Origin: Panax quinquefolius
Lineage: Eukaryota; Streptophyta; Magnoliopsida; Apiales; Araliaceae
Reading direction: 5' to 3'
NCBI GenBank assembly: GCA_020205615.1
Contig: CM035152.1
Coordinates: forward strand, 151,084,166-151,148,165
DNA length: 64,000 bases
In this document: piece by piece, positions 1 through 11,769 of the stretch
Layout: the number at the start of each line of letters is the position of its first letter
How positions within the stretch are numbered: the first letter of the stretch is position 1
Position numbers and translations under genes: made by a program
Notes under the pieces: generated by a model
Database searches by the model: none
What the model was told of the DNA's origin: nothing
Seen by the model: the letters and a program-made list of their open reading frames with translations, nothing else

Positions 1-99
1 CTTGTAACATGCTCTATAAAACCTCCATGATTTCATAATTTTTCAAATTCATTAATTATTCCAAAATTGGGCTCCAAAGTCCTCCAAGACTAAGTTTTT

Positions 100-760
100 A
101 CTAACAACGATACGTGAAAAACGTTATGAACACGTGACATACTTGGCGATAAAATGAGTCAATAGGCCACAGATCCTACTCGATCGAGAATTTCAAATGG
201 GCCAATTAAATCGAGGGTTGAGATAACACCTTCTTGAACTTCTTCACATTCTTCAGATTCGGGTGTGTAGCTTGCACAACTTTAACTTTATCGATTAAAG
301 TCTATTCTACTCATATATTCGTTATCTTCATGTGGGTCCCTAGAGTCTTTAACTCTATCTTCATCATTTATAAGTTATACGAAATTGGTTTTTATGTTAA
401 CAACATCGCACTCGTAAACGCATACGATCTTCTACTCAACGCGTCAGCTACCACGTTTGCTCTTCCACGATGATATTGAATGGTACGATCGCAATCTTCA
501 ACAGCTCGAGCCAATGTCCTTGGTGCATGATACGTTTGTTTTGGTTGAAGAATATTTAAGGGTTTTTGAAATGGGTTTTGTACTGGGGTCAATACCAAAT
601 TCAATTTCACGCTCTAGGGTAGGCTAAGAAGTCTTCAAGAATACGTTAGAAAATTTATTAACAAAAGAAATATCATTCAAAACTGTGACTCTCATCCATG
701 ACTTGGATAGTACGTCACATTGATATCTATCAACTTGCCATCGTCATTCACGACGTCGCC
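100..760 (-). pseudogene. Element A pol remnants: RT start, RNase H end, integrase end
   Basis: On the minus strand, 610-560 gives the start of the RT region (motif STKPISK). It then jumps straight to the end of RNase H ([19 protein letters not shown], about 400-500). The spacer that precedes integrase follows. From about 240 to 100 comes the segment leading into the chromodomain (GPFEILDR-like). RT fingers and palm, the RNase H core and the integrase core are absent, so at least two internal deletions separate these blocks. Confidence 0.8.
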
Positions 761-821
761 TACAGAAAGTCTGACTTCGGTGCATTCTACACAAGAAAGT
801 CAACAACGAAAGGATCGGGGC

Positions 822-1208
822 TCTTTACTCATGGCTTGATATGACAATGATTGACTTTGCTGGTTTGGTTGCTTGAATTCGCATAATAGGTTGGTTATGA
901 ATATGAAAGCTAACAACCTTACAAAAAGCATGATGAGTAGTTAACCAATCGATTTCTAAAATCACATCAAAGGTAAGTATTTTCAAAGAGATAAGATCGA
1001 CAGGTAACGTGAAAGTGTCGATTTGAATCAAACAAGATTTTTAAACAGTGGAGGTAACGAAGGTTTCTACTAACAAAGTTTCAACCAATAAGTCAAAGTC
1101 TAACTTCTCTTGAGTTAAATTTAAGCGTTGAGCGCAAGCAAGAGAGATAGAAGAATGGGTAGAACCGGTATCTAATAAGGTATAGACTTCGCAAGAATTT
1201 ATAATTAA
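822..1208 (-). pseudogene. Element A retroviral-type aspartic protease remnant
   Basis: The minus-strand frames resemble the element B protease at 6429-6860. Recognisable pieces are SLKILTFDVILEIDWLTTHH and the upstream segment around 1040-1190. The family sequence reads FDVILGIDWL, so Gly has become Glu here. Indels and stops break the frame. The protease would cleave the Gag-Pol polyprotein, but this copy cannot be functional. Confidence 0.8.
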
Positions 1209-1916
1209 CTAACCCGTGCTAACTTCGTTCGGTTCACCCTCTTTTTGAGAAGTCACGAAAAATGCTCTTTCTGAAACCACCGACTTTGTTTTGTCCGTAT
1301 CCGCCTTTGGTGCCTCTATCCGAGCTGAACTTGTCTTCGGTGAACGACAAAATTGGGCTAGGTGACCTTCTCTTCCACAATTATAACATGCTTTGGACGG
1401 CATCACACAGTTTGGACTGATGTATCCCTCCCCTTCGCATTTGAAACATATGATAGGTGGTCGTTCTCCTTCCTTAACAACGGGTGCTGGTGCTGACGTC
1501 TTTCCATCATTGTTGAATCTCCTCTTCTTGAAATGTCCATTCTTATTGTTTTGGCCATAACTACCACCAAAGTGGTCACCATTTCTGGCATGCTGATTCC
1601 CTCCACGCTTATTGACACCGCTTCGATGACTGTTATCACTGGTATTATCATTTTGCCGGCTGCTCTCTTTTGGTTGGGTTGACTCATTATCGCGCTTCAA
1701 TAACTGAGCCCTATTAACAACATCTGAATACAAACATAGTTTATGAGAGATAAGATATTGATGTATCTCGGGTTTCAAACCTCTTAGAAACATTCACGTC
1801 ATTCTCTCCTCATTATCAACCAAATGGGACGCAAACCAGGACAACTCGGCGAACTTGGCTTCGTACTACGACACGGTCATGTTGTTTTGCTCCAGCTTGA
1901 TGAACTCTACCTCTTT
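1209..1916 (-). pseudogene. Element A gag, C-terminal two thirds with zinc knuckles
   Basis: Gag is the structural protein that packages retrotransposon RNA. The minus-strand reading keeps the end of the capsid-like domain (motif MFLRGLKPEI), a basic linker rich in N, G, K and R, and two CCHC zinc knuckles: a damaged CFKCEGEGYISPNC, in which the expected His is Tyr, and an intact CYNCGREGHLAQFC. The reading ends at 1209 shortly after VSTG, at the gag-protease boundary. The N-terminal part is lost at the LTR-gag deletion junction. Element B carries the same domain at 5545-6428. Confidence 0.88.
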
Positions 1917-2265
1917 CAATACCGTGTGCTACTATGCAACCACGCGTATTTCTGTACTTTTAACACCGGGTGTTTCAATAGTTAACGATAAAACTTCCGC
2001 CGTTATTTCCATAAAATATTTTTGTCGTTTTCTCAATCCGACAATAATTCCGTTGTGGGGTCCACCAATGATTGTGCCGTCGTACCGAATATTCCCTGTT
2101 AAAACGAATATTCCCCAACCAATCAAATATTATATAACAACTTGCGTACTTTATAAAATTTATAAATATTACCCACAACTATAACATTATATCAAATCCA
2201 TACCATAATATTAAAAAAAATATTTCAAAAAATTTAAATCTTTATTCATAAACTTTGGGGTCTCA
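1917..2265 (-). repeat. Element A 5' LTR remnant (first ~350 bp only)
   Basis: The reverse complement begins TGAGACCCC, close to the TGTAAGACCCC start of the other family I LTRs. It matches the first ~350 bp of the LTR at 9850, up to the motif that reads GTAGCACACGGTATT. The sequence then passes directly into gag codons (a KEVEF motif) near 1917. The rest of the LTR, the primer binding site and the gag start were removed by one deletion. Confidence 0.85.
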
Positions 2266-4169
2266 TAGTTGGGTTCTTTATGAAGTATGAACTTCAAAAG
2301 TCAGACCTAAAAAAATTAAACTAGTGTTTAATCTATGAGGTACATAAATGTATGTGTTTTTATTTAGTTAATTAATACTCCACTGTAGTTCAAGAGTGCC
2401 GTCTACTTCATTAAGAAATTCAATGCAAGAGATGGCTCCTTTCAATGGTTAAATTATAAGAGGCTGGCAGGCTGTTGATGTGGTTAGGGTGCTAATGGCG
2501 CATTAAAGTATATAGGAAGGTTAAGAAAAGGAGCATATTTTATATATACCCGATTGAGAAAAACTCCTGACATCAGGTTAATGCATTTATACTCCCCTCC
2601 ATCCCATTCTGGCCTGATATCAACATATCTTTGAGGACTTTCACAGGTTTAATATCGATGGTGATAGAAATTGATAGAGATGAATTGTTTATATTTCTAC
2701 TCTTTTTGTTTTTGAGCTTCCGAAATTACCCCTACACAGTATACCTAAATCCTATTTTCTCCCTATTCTCTCTCCAGTCTCTTTTTCCCCAATTTTCACA
2801 AACAATCTTGGCACTCGGTTTCTCTCTCCAAATTTCAACTCCAAGAGCGTTCATCCGTTGCTCCTCTGCCGGCGAGAAGCGCAAACAATCTCCAGACTCC
2901 TTAAAGGTACATATTCTATATATATATATATAATTTTGTTTATATATAGTTGCAGCAATGACATTAGGTTAATTACAAAAATGGATAACATTTATTGTTT
3001 AAATCTCGGTTTCCATGAGGTGTACAACCCCTACATCTCGAAATATACTAGCTGTGAGGCTTTAATATGTCGATATATGCCAGCTTGAGAGGTTTAACAT
3101 ACTTTTTCAATCATTGTTGGGCAAGTTTTAGTTAGAAAGCGTTGAGATTACTCTTTAATATTTAATTTATTAGTGTGATGCTGGTTGTGCCATGATGCTC
3201 TACAAGAAATTTGAAGATGGTTAAAGAATAAGCCTCTAGGCTGTTGGGTTCCTTATGAAGTATGAACTTCAAAAGTCAGACCTAAAAAAATTAAACTGGT
3301 GTTTAATCTATGAGGTACATAAATGTATGTGTTTTTATTTAGTTAATTAACACTCCACTGTAGTTCAAGAGTGTCGTCTACTTCATTAAGAAATTCAATG
3401 CAAGAGATGGCTCCTTTCAATGGTTAAATTATAAGAGGCTGTCAGCCTATTGATGTGGTTAGGGTGCTAATGGCGCATTGAAGTATTTAGGAAGGTTAAG
3501 AAAATAGGCATATTTTATATATACCCGATTGAGAAAAACTCCTGACATCAGGTCAACGCATTTATACTCACCTCCATCCCATTCTGGCCTGATATCAACA
3601 TATCTTTAAGGACTTTCAAAGGTTTAATATCGACGGTGATAGAAATTGATAGAGTTAAAATGTTTATATTTCTACTCTTTTTGTTTTTGAGCTTCCGAAA
3701 TTACCCCTACACAGTATACCTAAATCCTATTTTCTCCCTATTCTCTCTCCAGTCTCTTTTTCCCCAATTTTCACAAACAATCTTGGCACTCGGTTTCTCT
3801 CTCCAAATTTCAACTCCAAGAACGTTCATCCGTTGCTCCTCCATCGGCGAGCAGCGCAGACAATCTCCAGACTCCTTAAAGGTACATATTCTATATATAT
3901 ATATAATTTTGTTTATATATAGTTACAGCAATGACATGTGGTCAATTAAAAAAATGGATAACATTTATTGTTTAAATCTCGGTTTCCATGAGTTGTAAAA
4001 CCCCTACATCTCGAAATATACTAGCTGTGAGGCTTTAATATGTCGATATATGCCAGCTTGAGAGGTTTAACATACTCTTTCAATCATTGTCGGGCAAGTT
4101 TTAGTCAGAAAGCGTTGAGATTACTCTTTAATATTTAATTTATTGGTGTGATGCTGGTTGAGCCATGAT
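2266..4169 (+). repeat. 975-bp direct tandem duplication (copies 2266-3242 and 3243-4169)
   Basis: Both copies start at GTTGGGTTC (2268 and 3243) and stay nearly identical. Copy 2 stops at 4169, where an inverted family I LTR begins, about 65 bp short of copy 1. Each copy contains a CT-rich leader (2750-2900, 3720-3870) ending in an AAAG/GTACAT splice-donor-like site, and a short reading frame starting near 2631 or 3636. The two frames share over 60 residues of sequence, but this follows from the duplication and is not proof of coding. Each copy also has a Stowaway-like end (TACTCC or TACTCA) at 2590 and 3567. I recognise no protein family. Confidence 0.85.
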
Positions 4170-5131
4170 TGTGACGCCCCCAAAATAGGTATACATCACC
4201 CATCTTGAGTCGCCAAATACATGGTACAGAATACAAATACAATCTTAAATATATAACAAGTGCTGTGAGTTTTAATATAAATATTGTCTTCAAGACAATA
4301 TCCACTCTCAGAATAAGTCCTCATTACAATTATTATCACATTATTTCATAGAATAGTGAGGACTACTAATGCTATCATCTGGACCATCACTCTGTTCCCC
4401 GACTAGTCCCTGCTACGTTCTCATTTCCTAAAGAGAACAGTGAAAGAAAGGGTGAGCTCAACTAGCCCAGTAAGAAATATTATGACTAAGATAATGCAGG
4501 ATAAATTATCATTAGCCTTCAACAATGTTAAACTGATAAAATCAATGAGACAACAAGTTTAATAAAGAAATAAATAAGCAATCCATTAAAAGAGTTAAGT
4601 AGAGAATAAAATCTACTATCTTTTATGATTTAGAAAGGTTTTTCATCACTTTTATCGCTGAGACTCAGCTTAATAAATAATCCACATCATCCCTGCACTA
4701 CGGCCAAGGATATTCATTAGTATCACGACCACAAATTGTCCATGCACTACGGGCCAAGGATATTTGTGTATTCATCAATGGTTATGATCATGCCAACAAT
4801 TGTCCATCAATGCACTACGGGCCAATTAAGACTTTTACCACATCATTTATAACATTACGGTCATGATTATACCGAATAATCCCTGGTCATAATCATACCA
4901 AGTCCATCTATGCACTACAGGCCACATATGACTTTCAATAAAATATAATTATGAGGATGATGACAATGATATAAGAATTCAATAAAACAAGTTCAAGAAT
5001 TAATTTATCCAGGAACTAATAACGTCCAAATTGTCAACATGATACTTCTTTGTAGAGTAAAATTCAAGAATGCTTAGAAGAATATTTTCATGAAAAGATA
5101 CTGGATGAAGCGCAAATATCAAGGATATTCC
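4170..5131 (-). repeat. Inverted fragment of a family I LTR (3' ~960 bp)
   Basis: It begins TGTGACGCCCCC, the reverse complement of the LTR end GGGGGCGTCACA. It runs through the repeated CACTACGGGCCAA motifs to GGATATTCC at 5131, matching about 11560-12550 in reverse. At 5132 the sequence switches without a spacer to plus-strand leader DNA of element B. It therefore occupies the place where B's own 5' LTR should be, but in the opposite orientation. Confidence 0.9.
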
Positions 5132-5195
5132 GGTCAGAGTATAGGGATAATATGTGATATGCTTATTAACCCTTGTTTTGTGGCAGTATTTAAAA

Positions 5196-6428
5196 ATGAC
5201 ATCCGAGAATGTTGAGAACATCAATGGAGCACAGGAGACCGTTGAGTCTTCACAGATCAATAATAAGGATAATGTGCATCAAGAAGGCGACAATACTCAG
5301 GCAAACAACAACATGGACCAGATGATGAACGATGGAATGTTCAGAGGCTTTATGCAATTCATGCAACATCGAGCAAAAGCAATCGCATCCAAAATGCGGT
5401 GGAAACACTAGCAACTCTCGAGACGGTCACCGCTTAGCGAGCTTCGAGGAACTAGGACCACTTTGGAGTTTTTGGAGAGCCAAAACCACTTAAAGCGAGA
5501 CGTGCATGGATAAAGCAGATCCGCAAGATATTTGATGTCTTGGGATGCTCCGAGAGCAAAGGTTCCTTTGCCACCTTCATGTTATGTCAGAGGCAAATTA
5601 CTGGTGGGAATCTGTAAAATGTACTCAACCTACCGCACTGAAGATGACTTGGGAGAAGTTTCAAGAATTGTTCAACGATAAGTACTTTCACAAAAGTATT
5701 CGTCAAATGAAAGAGGTAGAGTTCATCAAGCTGGAGCAAAACAACATGACCGTGTCGCAGTACAAAGCCAAGTTTGCCGAGTTGTCTCAGTTTGCGTTCC
5801 ATTTAGTTTATAATGAGGAAAGAATGACACGAATGTTTCTAAGAGGTTTGAAACCCGAGATACGTCAATATCTTATCTCTCATAAACTGTGTTTGTATTC
5901 AGATGTTGTTAATAGGGCTCAATTATTGGAGCGCGATAATGAGTCAACCCAACCAAAAGAGAGCGGTGACAAAATGATAATACTAGTGATAATACTTGAT
6001 CATGAGCGGTGACAATAAGCGTGGAGGAATCAACATGCCGAAATGGTAACCACTTCGGTGGTAATCATGGCCAAAACAATAAGAATGGACATTTCAAGAA
6101 GAGGAGATTCAACAATGATGGAAAAACGTCAGCACCAGTACCCATTGTTAAGGAAGGAGAACTACCACCTATCATATGCTTCAAATGCGGAGGGGAGGGA
6201 CACATCAGTCCAAACTGCGCGATGCCGTCCAAAGCATGTTATAATTGTGGAAGAGAATGTCACCTAGCCCGATTTTGTCGTTCACCAAAGACAAGTTCAT
6301 CTAGGATGGAGGCATCAAAGGAAGTCCCAGAAAAATCAAAGCCCGATGCAGTGCGAGGCGGCGTTTGTCGTGACCTCCCGAAGCAAGCGAGAACCCTAAC
6401 GAGGTCATCACGGGTAAGCTTATCATAA
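5196..6428 (+). pseudogene. Element B gag
   Basis: The start ATG at 5196 aligns with the element E gag start at 34569 (MTSENV against MATENV). The N-terminus with QMMNDGMFRGFMQFMQ is open to a stop at 5411. The capsid-like domain continues in other frames (EANYWWES near 5590, MFLRGLKPEIRQYL near 5835). The basic linker and two CCHC knuckles follow at 6170-6280 (CFKCGGEGHISPNC and CYNCGRECHLARFC). At least three frame changes are needed to read it through. Its role would be assembling virus-like particles in the cytoplasm. Confidence 0.88.
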
Positions 6429-6860
6429 ACTCTAGTGAAGTTTATACCTTATTTGATACTAGTTCTACCCATTCTTTTATTTCTCCTACTTGCGCTCAAC
6501 GTTTAAATTTGACTCCGGAGAAATTGGACTTTGACTTATCTGTTGAAACTCCGTTGGGAGAAACCTTCATTACATCCACGGTTTATAAGTCTTGTTTGAT
6601 TCAAATTGGTAACCGCACGTTACCTGTCGATCTTATTTCTTTGAAAATACTTGCATTTGATGTGATTCTAGGGATTGATTGGTTAACTACTCATCATGCA
6701 AAAATTGATTGTTTTCGTAAGGTTGTTAGTTTTCATATTCCTAATCAAACTATTATGCAAATTCAAGCAACCAAACCATTAAAATCAATCACTGTCATCT
6801 CAAGCCATAAAGCTATTCGTTTATTGAAAAACGGATGCCAAGCTTTCTTAGCTCATGTCC
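6429..6860 (+). pseudogene. Element B aspartic protease
   Basis: The active-site region reads LFDTSSTHSFIS (near 6450), where family members have D-S/T-G, so the key Gly is Ser here. Further on are LSVETPLGETF and LGIDWLTTHHAKIDC, the flap and second hydrophobic strand typical of plant Ty3/gypsy proteases. The reading frame from 6509 stays open into the RT linker as far as 7099. A partial copy of the same domain survives in element C at 17933-18268. Confidence 0.85.
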
Positions 6861-6879
6861 CAGATCTAAACAAAAATAC

Positions 6880-7870
6880 GTCAGTTTTGAATGATATTTC
6901 TATTGTTAATGAATTTTCTGATGTATTTCCTGAAGAACTTCCTGGCCTACCCCCAGAGCGTGAAATTGAATTTTGTATCGACCTTGAACCCGGTACAAAA
7001 CCCATTTCAAAGCCCCATGTCGAATGGCTCCTATTGAACTTGAGTGAGTTAAAGACCCAACTACGAGAATTGTTGTACATCCGGTTTCATTCGTCCTAGT
7101 ATGTCTCCTTGGGGTGCTTCTGTTCTATTCGTGAAGAAGAAAGATGGGAGTATGCGACTTTGTATTGATTATCAGGAGTTAAACCATGTCACTATCAAAA
7201 ATAGATATTTATTGCCTCGCATTGATGACCTGTTTGATCAGTTGCAAGGCCCCAAATTTTTTTCAAAGATTGATCTTCGTTCCAAATATCACCAATTGAA
7301 GATTAGAACCGATGACATTCCAAAGACGGCTTTCAGAACTCGGTAGGAGCATTATGAATTCTTAGTCATGTCTTTTGGATTGACTAATGCTCCTGCTGCC
7401 TTCATGGATATGATGAACCGAGTATTCAAAGAATATTTGGATAACTTTGTGGTCATCTTTATTGATGACATCCTTATTTATTCCAAAATCCATGAAGATC
7501 ATGAGCAACACTTGAGGCTGATACTTCAAAAGCTTCGTGAATATAAGCTTTATGCCAAGTTGAAGAAATGCGAGTTCTGGCTTAAGGAAGTAGCATTCCT
7601 TGGGCACGTGGTATCAAGTTATGGAATATCTGTTGACCCAACAAAGATTGAAGCTATTCAAAGCTGGGAGCAACCTAAATCAGTAGCCGAAGTACGTAGC
7701 TTTCTCGGCTTAGCTAGTTATTATCGGAGATTCGCAGAAGGGTTTTCTCGAATCGCTACTCCCTTAACTCAGCTGACTCGGAAAGATACAAAATTCGGTT
7801 GGAACGAGGAATGTGAGAAGAGTTTTCAAGAACTCAAGAGAAGACTCATTTCAGCACCTGTTCTGACAAT
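6880..7870 (+). pseudogene. Element B reverse transcriptase
   Basis: The N-terminal block EFSDVFPEELPGLPPEREIEF is followed by a frame break near 7035-7100, where the PYRMAP-type motif should lie. The fingers and palm read [20 protein letters not shown] and IDYQELN, then [14 protein letters not shown] stop at 7344-7346 interrupts the segment before [16 protein letters not shown]. The catalytic box is FIDDILIYS near 7465, with both aspartates intact. The thumb and connection [10 protein letters not shown] is near 7705. The enzyme would copy element RNA into cDNA in the particle, but two breaks prevent this here. Confidence 0.9.
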
Positions 7871-7879
7871 GCCATCTGG

Positions 7880-8272
7880 CTCGGAGGGATTTTTCATCTA
7901 CAGTGATGCTTCAGGCAAAGGGTTAGGATGTGTTCTTATGCAACATGGAAAAGTCATAGCCTATGCCTCTCGAAAGCTCAAAGAATATGAGAGGAATTAT
8001 CCTACTCATGATCTAGAGTTGGCAGCTGTTGTCTTCGCACTTAAAATTTGGAGGCATTACTTGTATGGGGAGAAAGTGGAGATCTTTACGGATCATAAAA
8101 GCCTCAAATATTTCTTCACTCAAAAGGAACTCAACATGCGACAGCGACGTTGGCTCGAACTATTGAAAGATTATGATCATACCATCCAATACCATCCTGG
8201 AAAAGCAAACGTGGTAGCTGACGCATTGAGTAGAAGATCATATGCGAGTACGAGTGCGATATTGTCAACGTA
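7880..8272 (+). pseudogene. Element B RNase H
   Basis: It is continuous with the RT C-terminal frame (open from 7368 to 8273). The core residues are visible: Asp in [10 protein letters not shown], Glu in [12 protein letters not shown], Asp in FTDHKSLKY, and Asp in [10 protein letters not shown]. This is the best-preserved domain of element B, with no stop from 7368 to 8271. It would degrade RNA in RNA-DNA hybrids. A terminator-like spacer with several stops separates it from integrase. Confidence 0.9.
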
Positions 8273-8399
8273 GAGGCCCATTTTGTATGACTTGTAAAGG
8301 ATCGAGATAGAGATAAAGACTCTAGGGACCCACATGATGATGGTAAATATATGAGTAGAACCGACTTTAATCGATAAAGTTAAAGTTGCTTTCGCTCTG

Positions 8400-9830
8400 A
8401 GACCAGGGAGCCGATGCGTATGTGGAAGAAAGTACAAGAAGGTGCTATGCCGGAAGCAAGAATCGATGAAGAAGGAATACTTCGAGTCAACTCCAGACTT
8501 TGTGTTCCTAACTATCCTGAGTTAAAGTATAAAATCATGATGGAGGCGCATAACACACCGTTTGCAATCCATCCTGGGAATACCAAAATGTATCATGATC
8601 TTCGACATACATTTTGGTGGGGTAATATGAAGAGAGAGATAGCGCTGTTTATCTCAAGGTGTTTAACTTGTCAATGAGTCAAGGCAGAGCATCAAGTACG
8701 AAAAAGGTCCATTGCAACCACTTAAAATTCCAGAATGGAAGTGGGAGCACATTACCATGGATTTCGTTACTGGTCTTCCCAAGGTTTCTCAAGGCATAAA
8801 TGCAATTTGGGTCATTGTTGATAGATTGACCAAGTCTGCTCATTTCTTACCAATACGAGAAACTTATACACTTGAACATCTTGCTCGTATGTATATAAAC
8901 GAGATTGTAAAACTGCATGGTATGACAGTATCCATAGTTTATGATCGAGACCCAAGATTCACTTCACGATTTTGGGTTAGTTTATAAAAAGCTATGGGCA
9001 TGGATTTACGATTTAGTTCGGCATATCATCCTCGGAGACGATTTTACAATCGTAGAGGACTATTCAAACTCTTGAAGATTTATTAAGACTCCGTGTCCTT
9101 GACTTCAAGGGAAGTTGGGACAAGTTCTTACTATTGGTGGAGTTTTCTTAGAACAACAATTATCAAACAAGTATTGGCATGGCTCCATTCGAGGCGTTGT
9201 ATGGAAGAAAGTGTCGTTCTCCAGTATGCTGGGATGAGGTGGGTGAAGCAACGTTGTTGGGACCGGAGTTGGTACGTATGACTACGAAAAAGATTCAAAT
9301 GATCCGACAACGTATAAAAACCTCACAAGACCGACAAAAGAGTTATGCTGATCTTCATAGAAACGACGTGGAATTCAATATTGGAGATCATGTGTTGTTA
9401 CGTGTTGCTCCATGAAAAGGAGTTACGAGATTTGGAAAGAGAAGAAAGCTCAATCCTTAATTCATTAGCCCATTTTTAATCCTCGATCGAGTAGGGACTG
9501 TAGCCTATAGACTCGCTTTACCACCAAGTATGTCTCGTGTTCATAACGTATTTCATATATCCATGTTATGTAAATATGTGAAAGACTCGAACCACATTAT
9601 TGAGTTAGAACCGGACGAAATAGCGGAAGATTTAACGTATGAAGAGGTTCCTATTTAAATCTTGGACAAGAAGGAACATATTCTACGCTCCAAGGTTATA
9701 CCTCAAGTCAAAGTTTTATGGAGGAACCACGATGTTGAGGAAATGACCTGGGAGTTAGAATCTGAAATGAAATCAAGGTATCCTTACCTCTTCGATATAC
9801 CAGGTACGTACCCTAATTTCGAGGGCTAAA
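8400..9830 (+). pseudogene. Element B integrase with C-terminal chromodomain-like tail
   Basis: The zinc-binding region shows His-His-Cys-Cys spacing (HPGNTKMYH then CLTC, 8570-8675). Core Asp residues lie in MDFVTGLPK (8760) and YDRDPRFTSRF (8945). The family has Ser before the second Asp; here it is Tyr. The stretch that should carry the catalytic Glu (9010-9080) is scrambled by indels. MAPFEALYGRKCRSP (9179) and IGDHVLLRV (9380) mark the C-terminal domain. From 9560 to 9830 comes a chromodomain-like tail (VLWRNHDVEEMTWE), which in chromoviruses steers integration to particular chromatin. Several stops are present. Confidence 0.88.
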
Positions 9831-9833
9831 TTT

Positions 9834-9849
9834 CATAAGAAGGGAAGAT
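9834..9849 (+). promoter_or_regulatory. Element B polypurine tract
   Basis: The purine run AAGAAGGGAAGA sits immediately before the 3' LTR start. It is the expected primer site for plus-strand DNA synthesis. The same position in elements E and H reads AAGGAGGGAGG and AAGAAGGGAGG. Confidence 0.8.
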
Positions 9850-10937
9850 TGTAAGACCCCAACTTTTATGAATAAAGATGAATTTTCTATAATTATCATT
9901 TTTGAATATTATGGAATGAATTTGATATAATGTTATAGTTGTGGGTAATAGTTATAAATTTTGCAAAATCGTGAGTTGTTATATAATATTCGATTGGTCG
10001 GGAATATTCGTTTTATACGAAGCACAATCATTATTGGTGGACCTAACGGAATTATTATCGGATTGAACAAACGACAAAAATATTTTATGAAAATAACGGC
10101 GAAAGTTTTATCGTTAACTGTTGAAACACCCGGTGTTAAAAGTACAGGAATACGCGAGGTTACATAGTAGCATACGGTATTAATTATTGATGCTTACATG
10201 AGAAGTCACTCAGTTTTGTTCAATTATTGCTTCAGTAATTGTTGCATAGTATCTCACGTTAATTGATTCAAATATTGTCGATATTTTATATATTATTAAA
10301 TCAATAATTGAGACGACGAAGTTATTAATATTATTATTTACAATATTAACGATGTCTAAAGTTACTGCGAGGAGAGGTTTGGTCACCTAATTGCACGCAT
10401 TGAATAGGAGAAATCCTTATTGGAAAGCTCCTCTTTCACAGGAACGACACAGTCGATTAATAGTGTGAATTATAATAATGATGATGAAGTTTTGTTTTAT
10501 TAGTATTATTAATGTAATAAAATAAAAAAAGCTTTTTATATAAAATGTAATACTTTTATAAAGTTATTCATTTTATTAGACTATAAATAGAATATATTAT
10601 ATTCTATTATGCATAGTGTTTTGCGTAGTAAAATCTTTTTATATAAAATGTAATACTTTTATAAAGTTATTCATTTTATTAGACTATAAATAAAATATAT
10701 TATATTTGATTATGCATAGTGTTTGCATAGTGCTGCGTAGTAAAATCTTTTTATATAAAAAATGTAATACTTTTATAAAGTTATTCGTTTTATTAGATTA
10801 TAAATAGAATATATTATATTTTATTTAAAATATTTTGTTTTATTAGAATATTTTATAGTAAACCAATCTGGACCGTCCGTTTAAAAGTAAATCAATATGG
10901 ACCGTTCAGGAATTAGTTACTATTCACTCCATTCTCC

Positions 10938-10946
10938 TATAAATAG
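10938..10946 (+). promoter_or_regulatory. LTR TATA box (family I)
   Basis: TATAAATAG is followed about 30 bp later by a CT- and A-rich start region. Equivalent boxes are at 19102 (element C) and 58985-58992 on the minus strand (element H). The copy near 16600 is damaged (ACATAAATAG). They probably drove element transcription; activity cannot be judged from sequence. Confidence 0.7.
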
Positions 10947-11089
10947 AAGCTCATTCCTTCATTATTTCTTACGAATTCTCCGAAACTCTAGAGAAAATTA
11001 TAGAGAAAGAAGAAAAGTATTACGCTACTTCACTACTCCTATATCCAGGTTTGTTCTAAGGTAAGGGTATTATTTCTTTCTTTCGTCTT

Positions 11090-11520
11090 CATGAAGAGAA
11101 CTTCATTATTCCATTTTTGTTATTATGTTGGAATAACTTTTGTCATGTCGCTAAGTACTGCATACTTGGTGAAATTCTTGTGTTATTCCATTCTTTATTA
11201 TTATGTTGAATAACTTTGTCTGTCATGCCAAGTCCGCATACATGGTGAAATTCTTACATTATTCTATTCTTTTTTATTACATTTGGAACATCACATCGTG
11301 CGTTACGCATGACTGGTTCCGTTATTTATTATACTGCTGGAACATCCATCGGTGCGAATTTTGCACGACTTCGGTTCCGTTATTTATTATTCTCGTGGAG
11401 TATCCTATCTGTGCGTTCGCGTGACACTGGTTCCGTTATTTATTATTCGCTTGGAATAACTTTTATGCATCTTGGTCTATCGCATGCATGGTGATTTCTT
11501 TTGTTATTCCATTCTTTATT
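11090..11520 (+). repeat. Imperfect tandem array inside family I LTR
   Basis: About seven units of 56-77 bp each contain TTATTCCATTCTTTATTATT or TTCCGTTATTTATTATT, followed by GGAATAAC-like bases that can pair with the TTATTCC of the next unit. Corresponding arrays occur at 16770-17200, 19250-19560 and, inverted, 58380-58810. Unit number and content differ between copies. Short reading frames across these arrays are repeat artefacts. Confidence 0.8.
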
Positions 11521-11769
11521 ATACTCGGTTGGTTAAAGTTTTGACTTCATACTCCACGAAATTAGTGGAATATCCTTGATATTTCAAGGCTTCATCCAGT
11601 ATCTTTTCATGGAAATATTCTTCTGAGCATTCTTGAATTTTATTCTGCAAAGAAGTATCAGGTTAACAATTTGGACGTTATTAGATCCTGGATAAATTAA
11701 TTCTTGAACTTGTTTTATTGAATTCTTATATCATTGTCATCATCCTCATGTTTATATTATGTTGAAAGT

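Larger units (their letters stand above)
1..2265 (-). mobile_element. Element A: internally deleted family I Ty3/gypsy chromovirus
   Basis: Read on the minus strand, this runs from an LTR start (near 2265) through gag and protease, then skips to the RNase H end and the region before the chromodomain near position 100. It shares long stretches with element B. Most of the LTR, the gag N-terminus, nearly all of RT, most of RNase H and the integrase core are missing, so several deletions have occurred. Bases 1 to about 100 do not resemble element B and are probably flanking DNA or another insertion. No target duplication can be tested because one end is lost. Confidence 0.85.
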
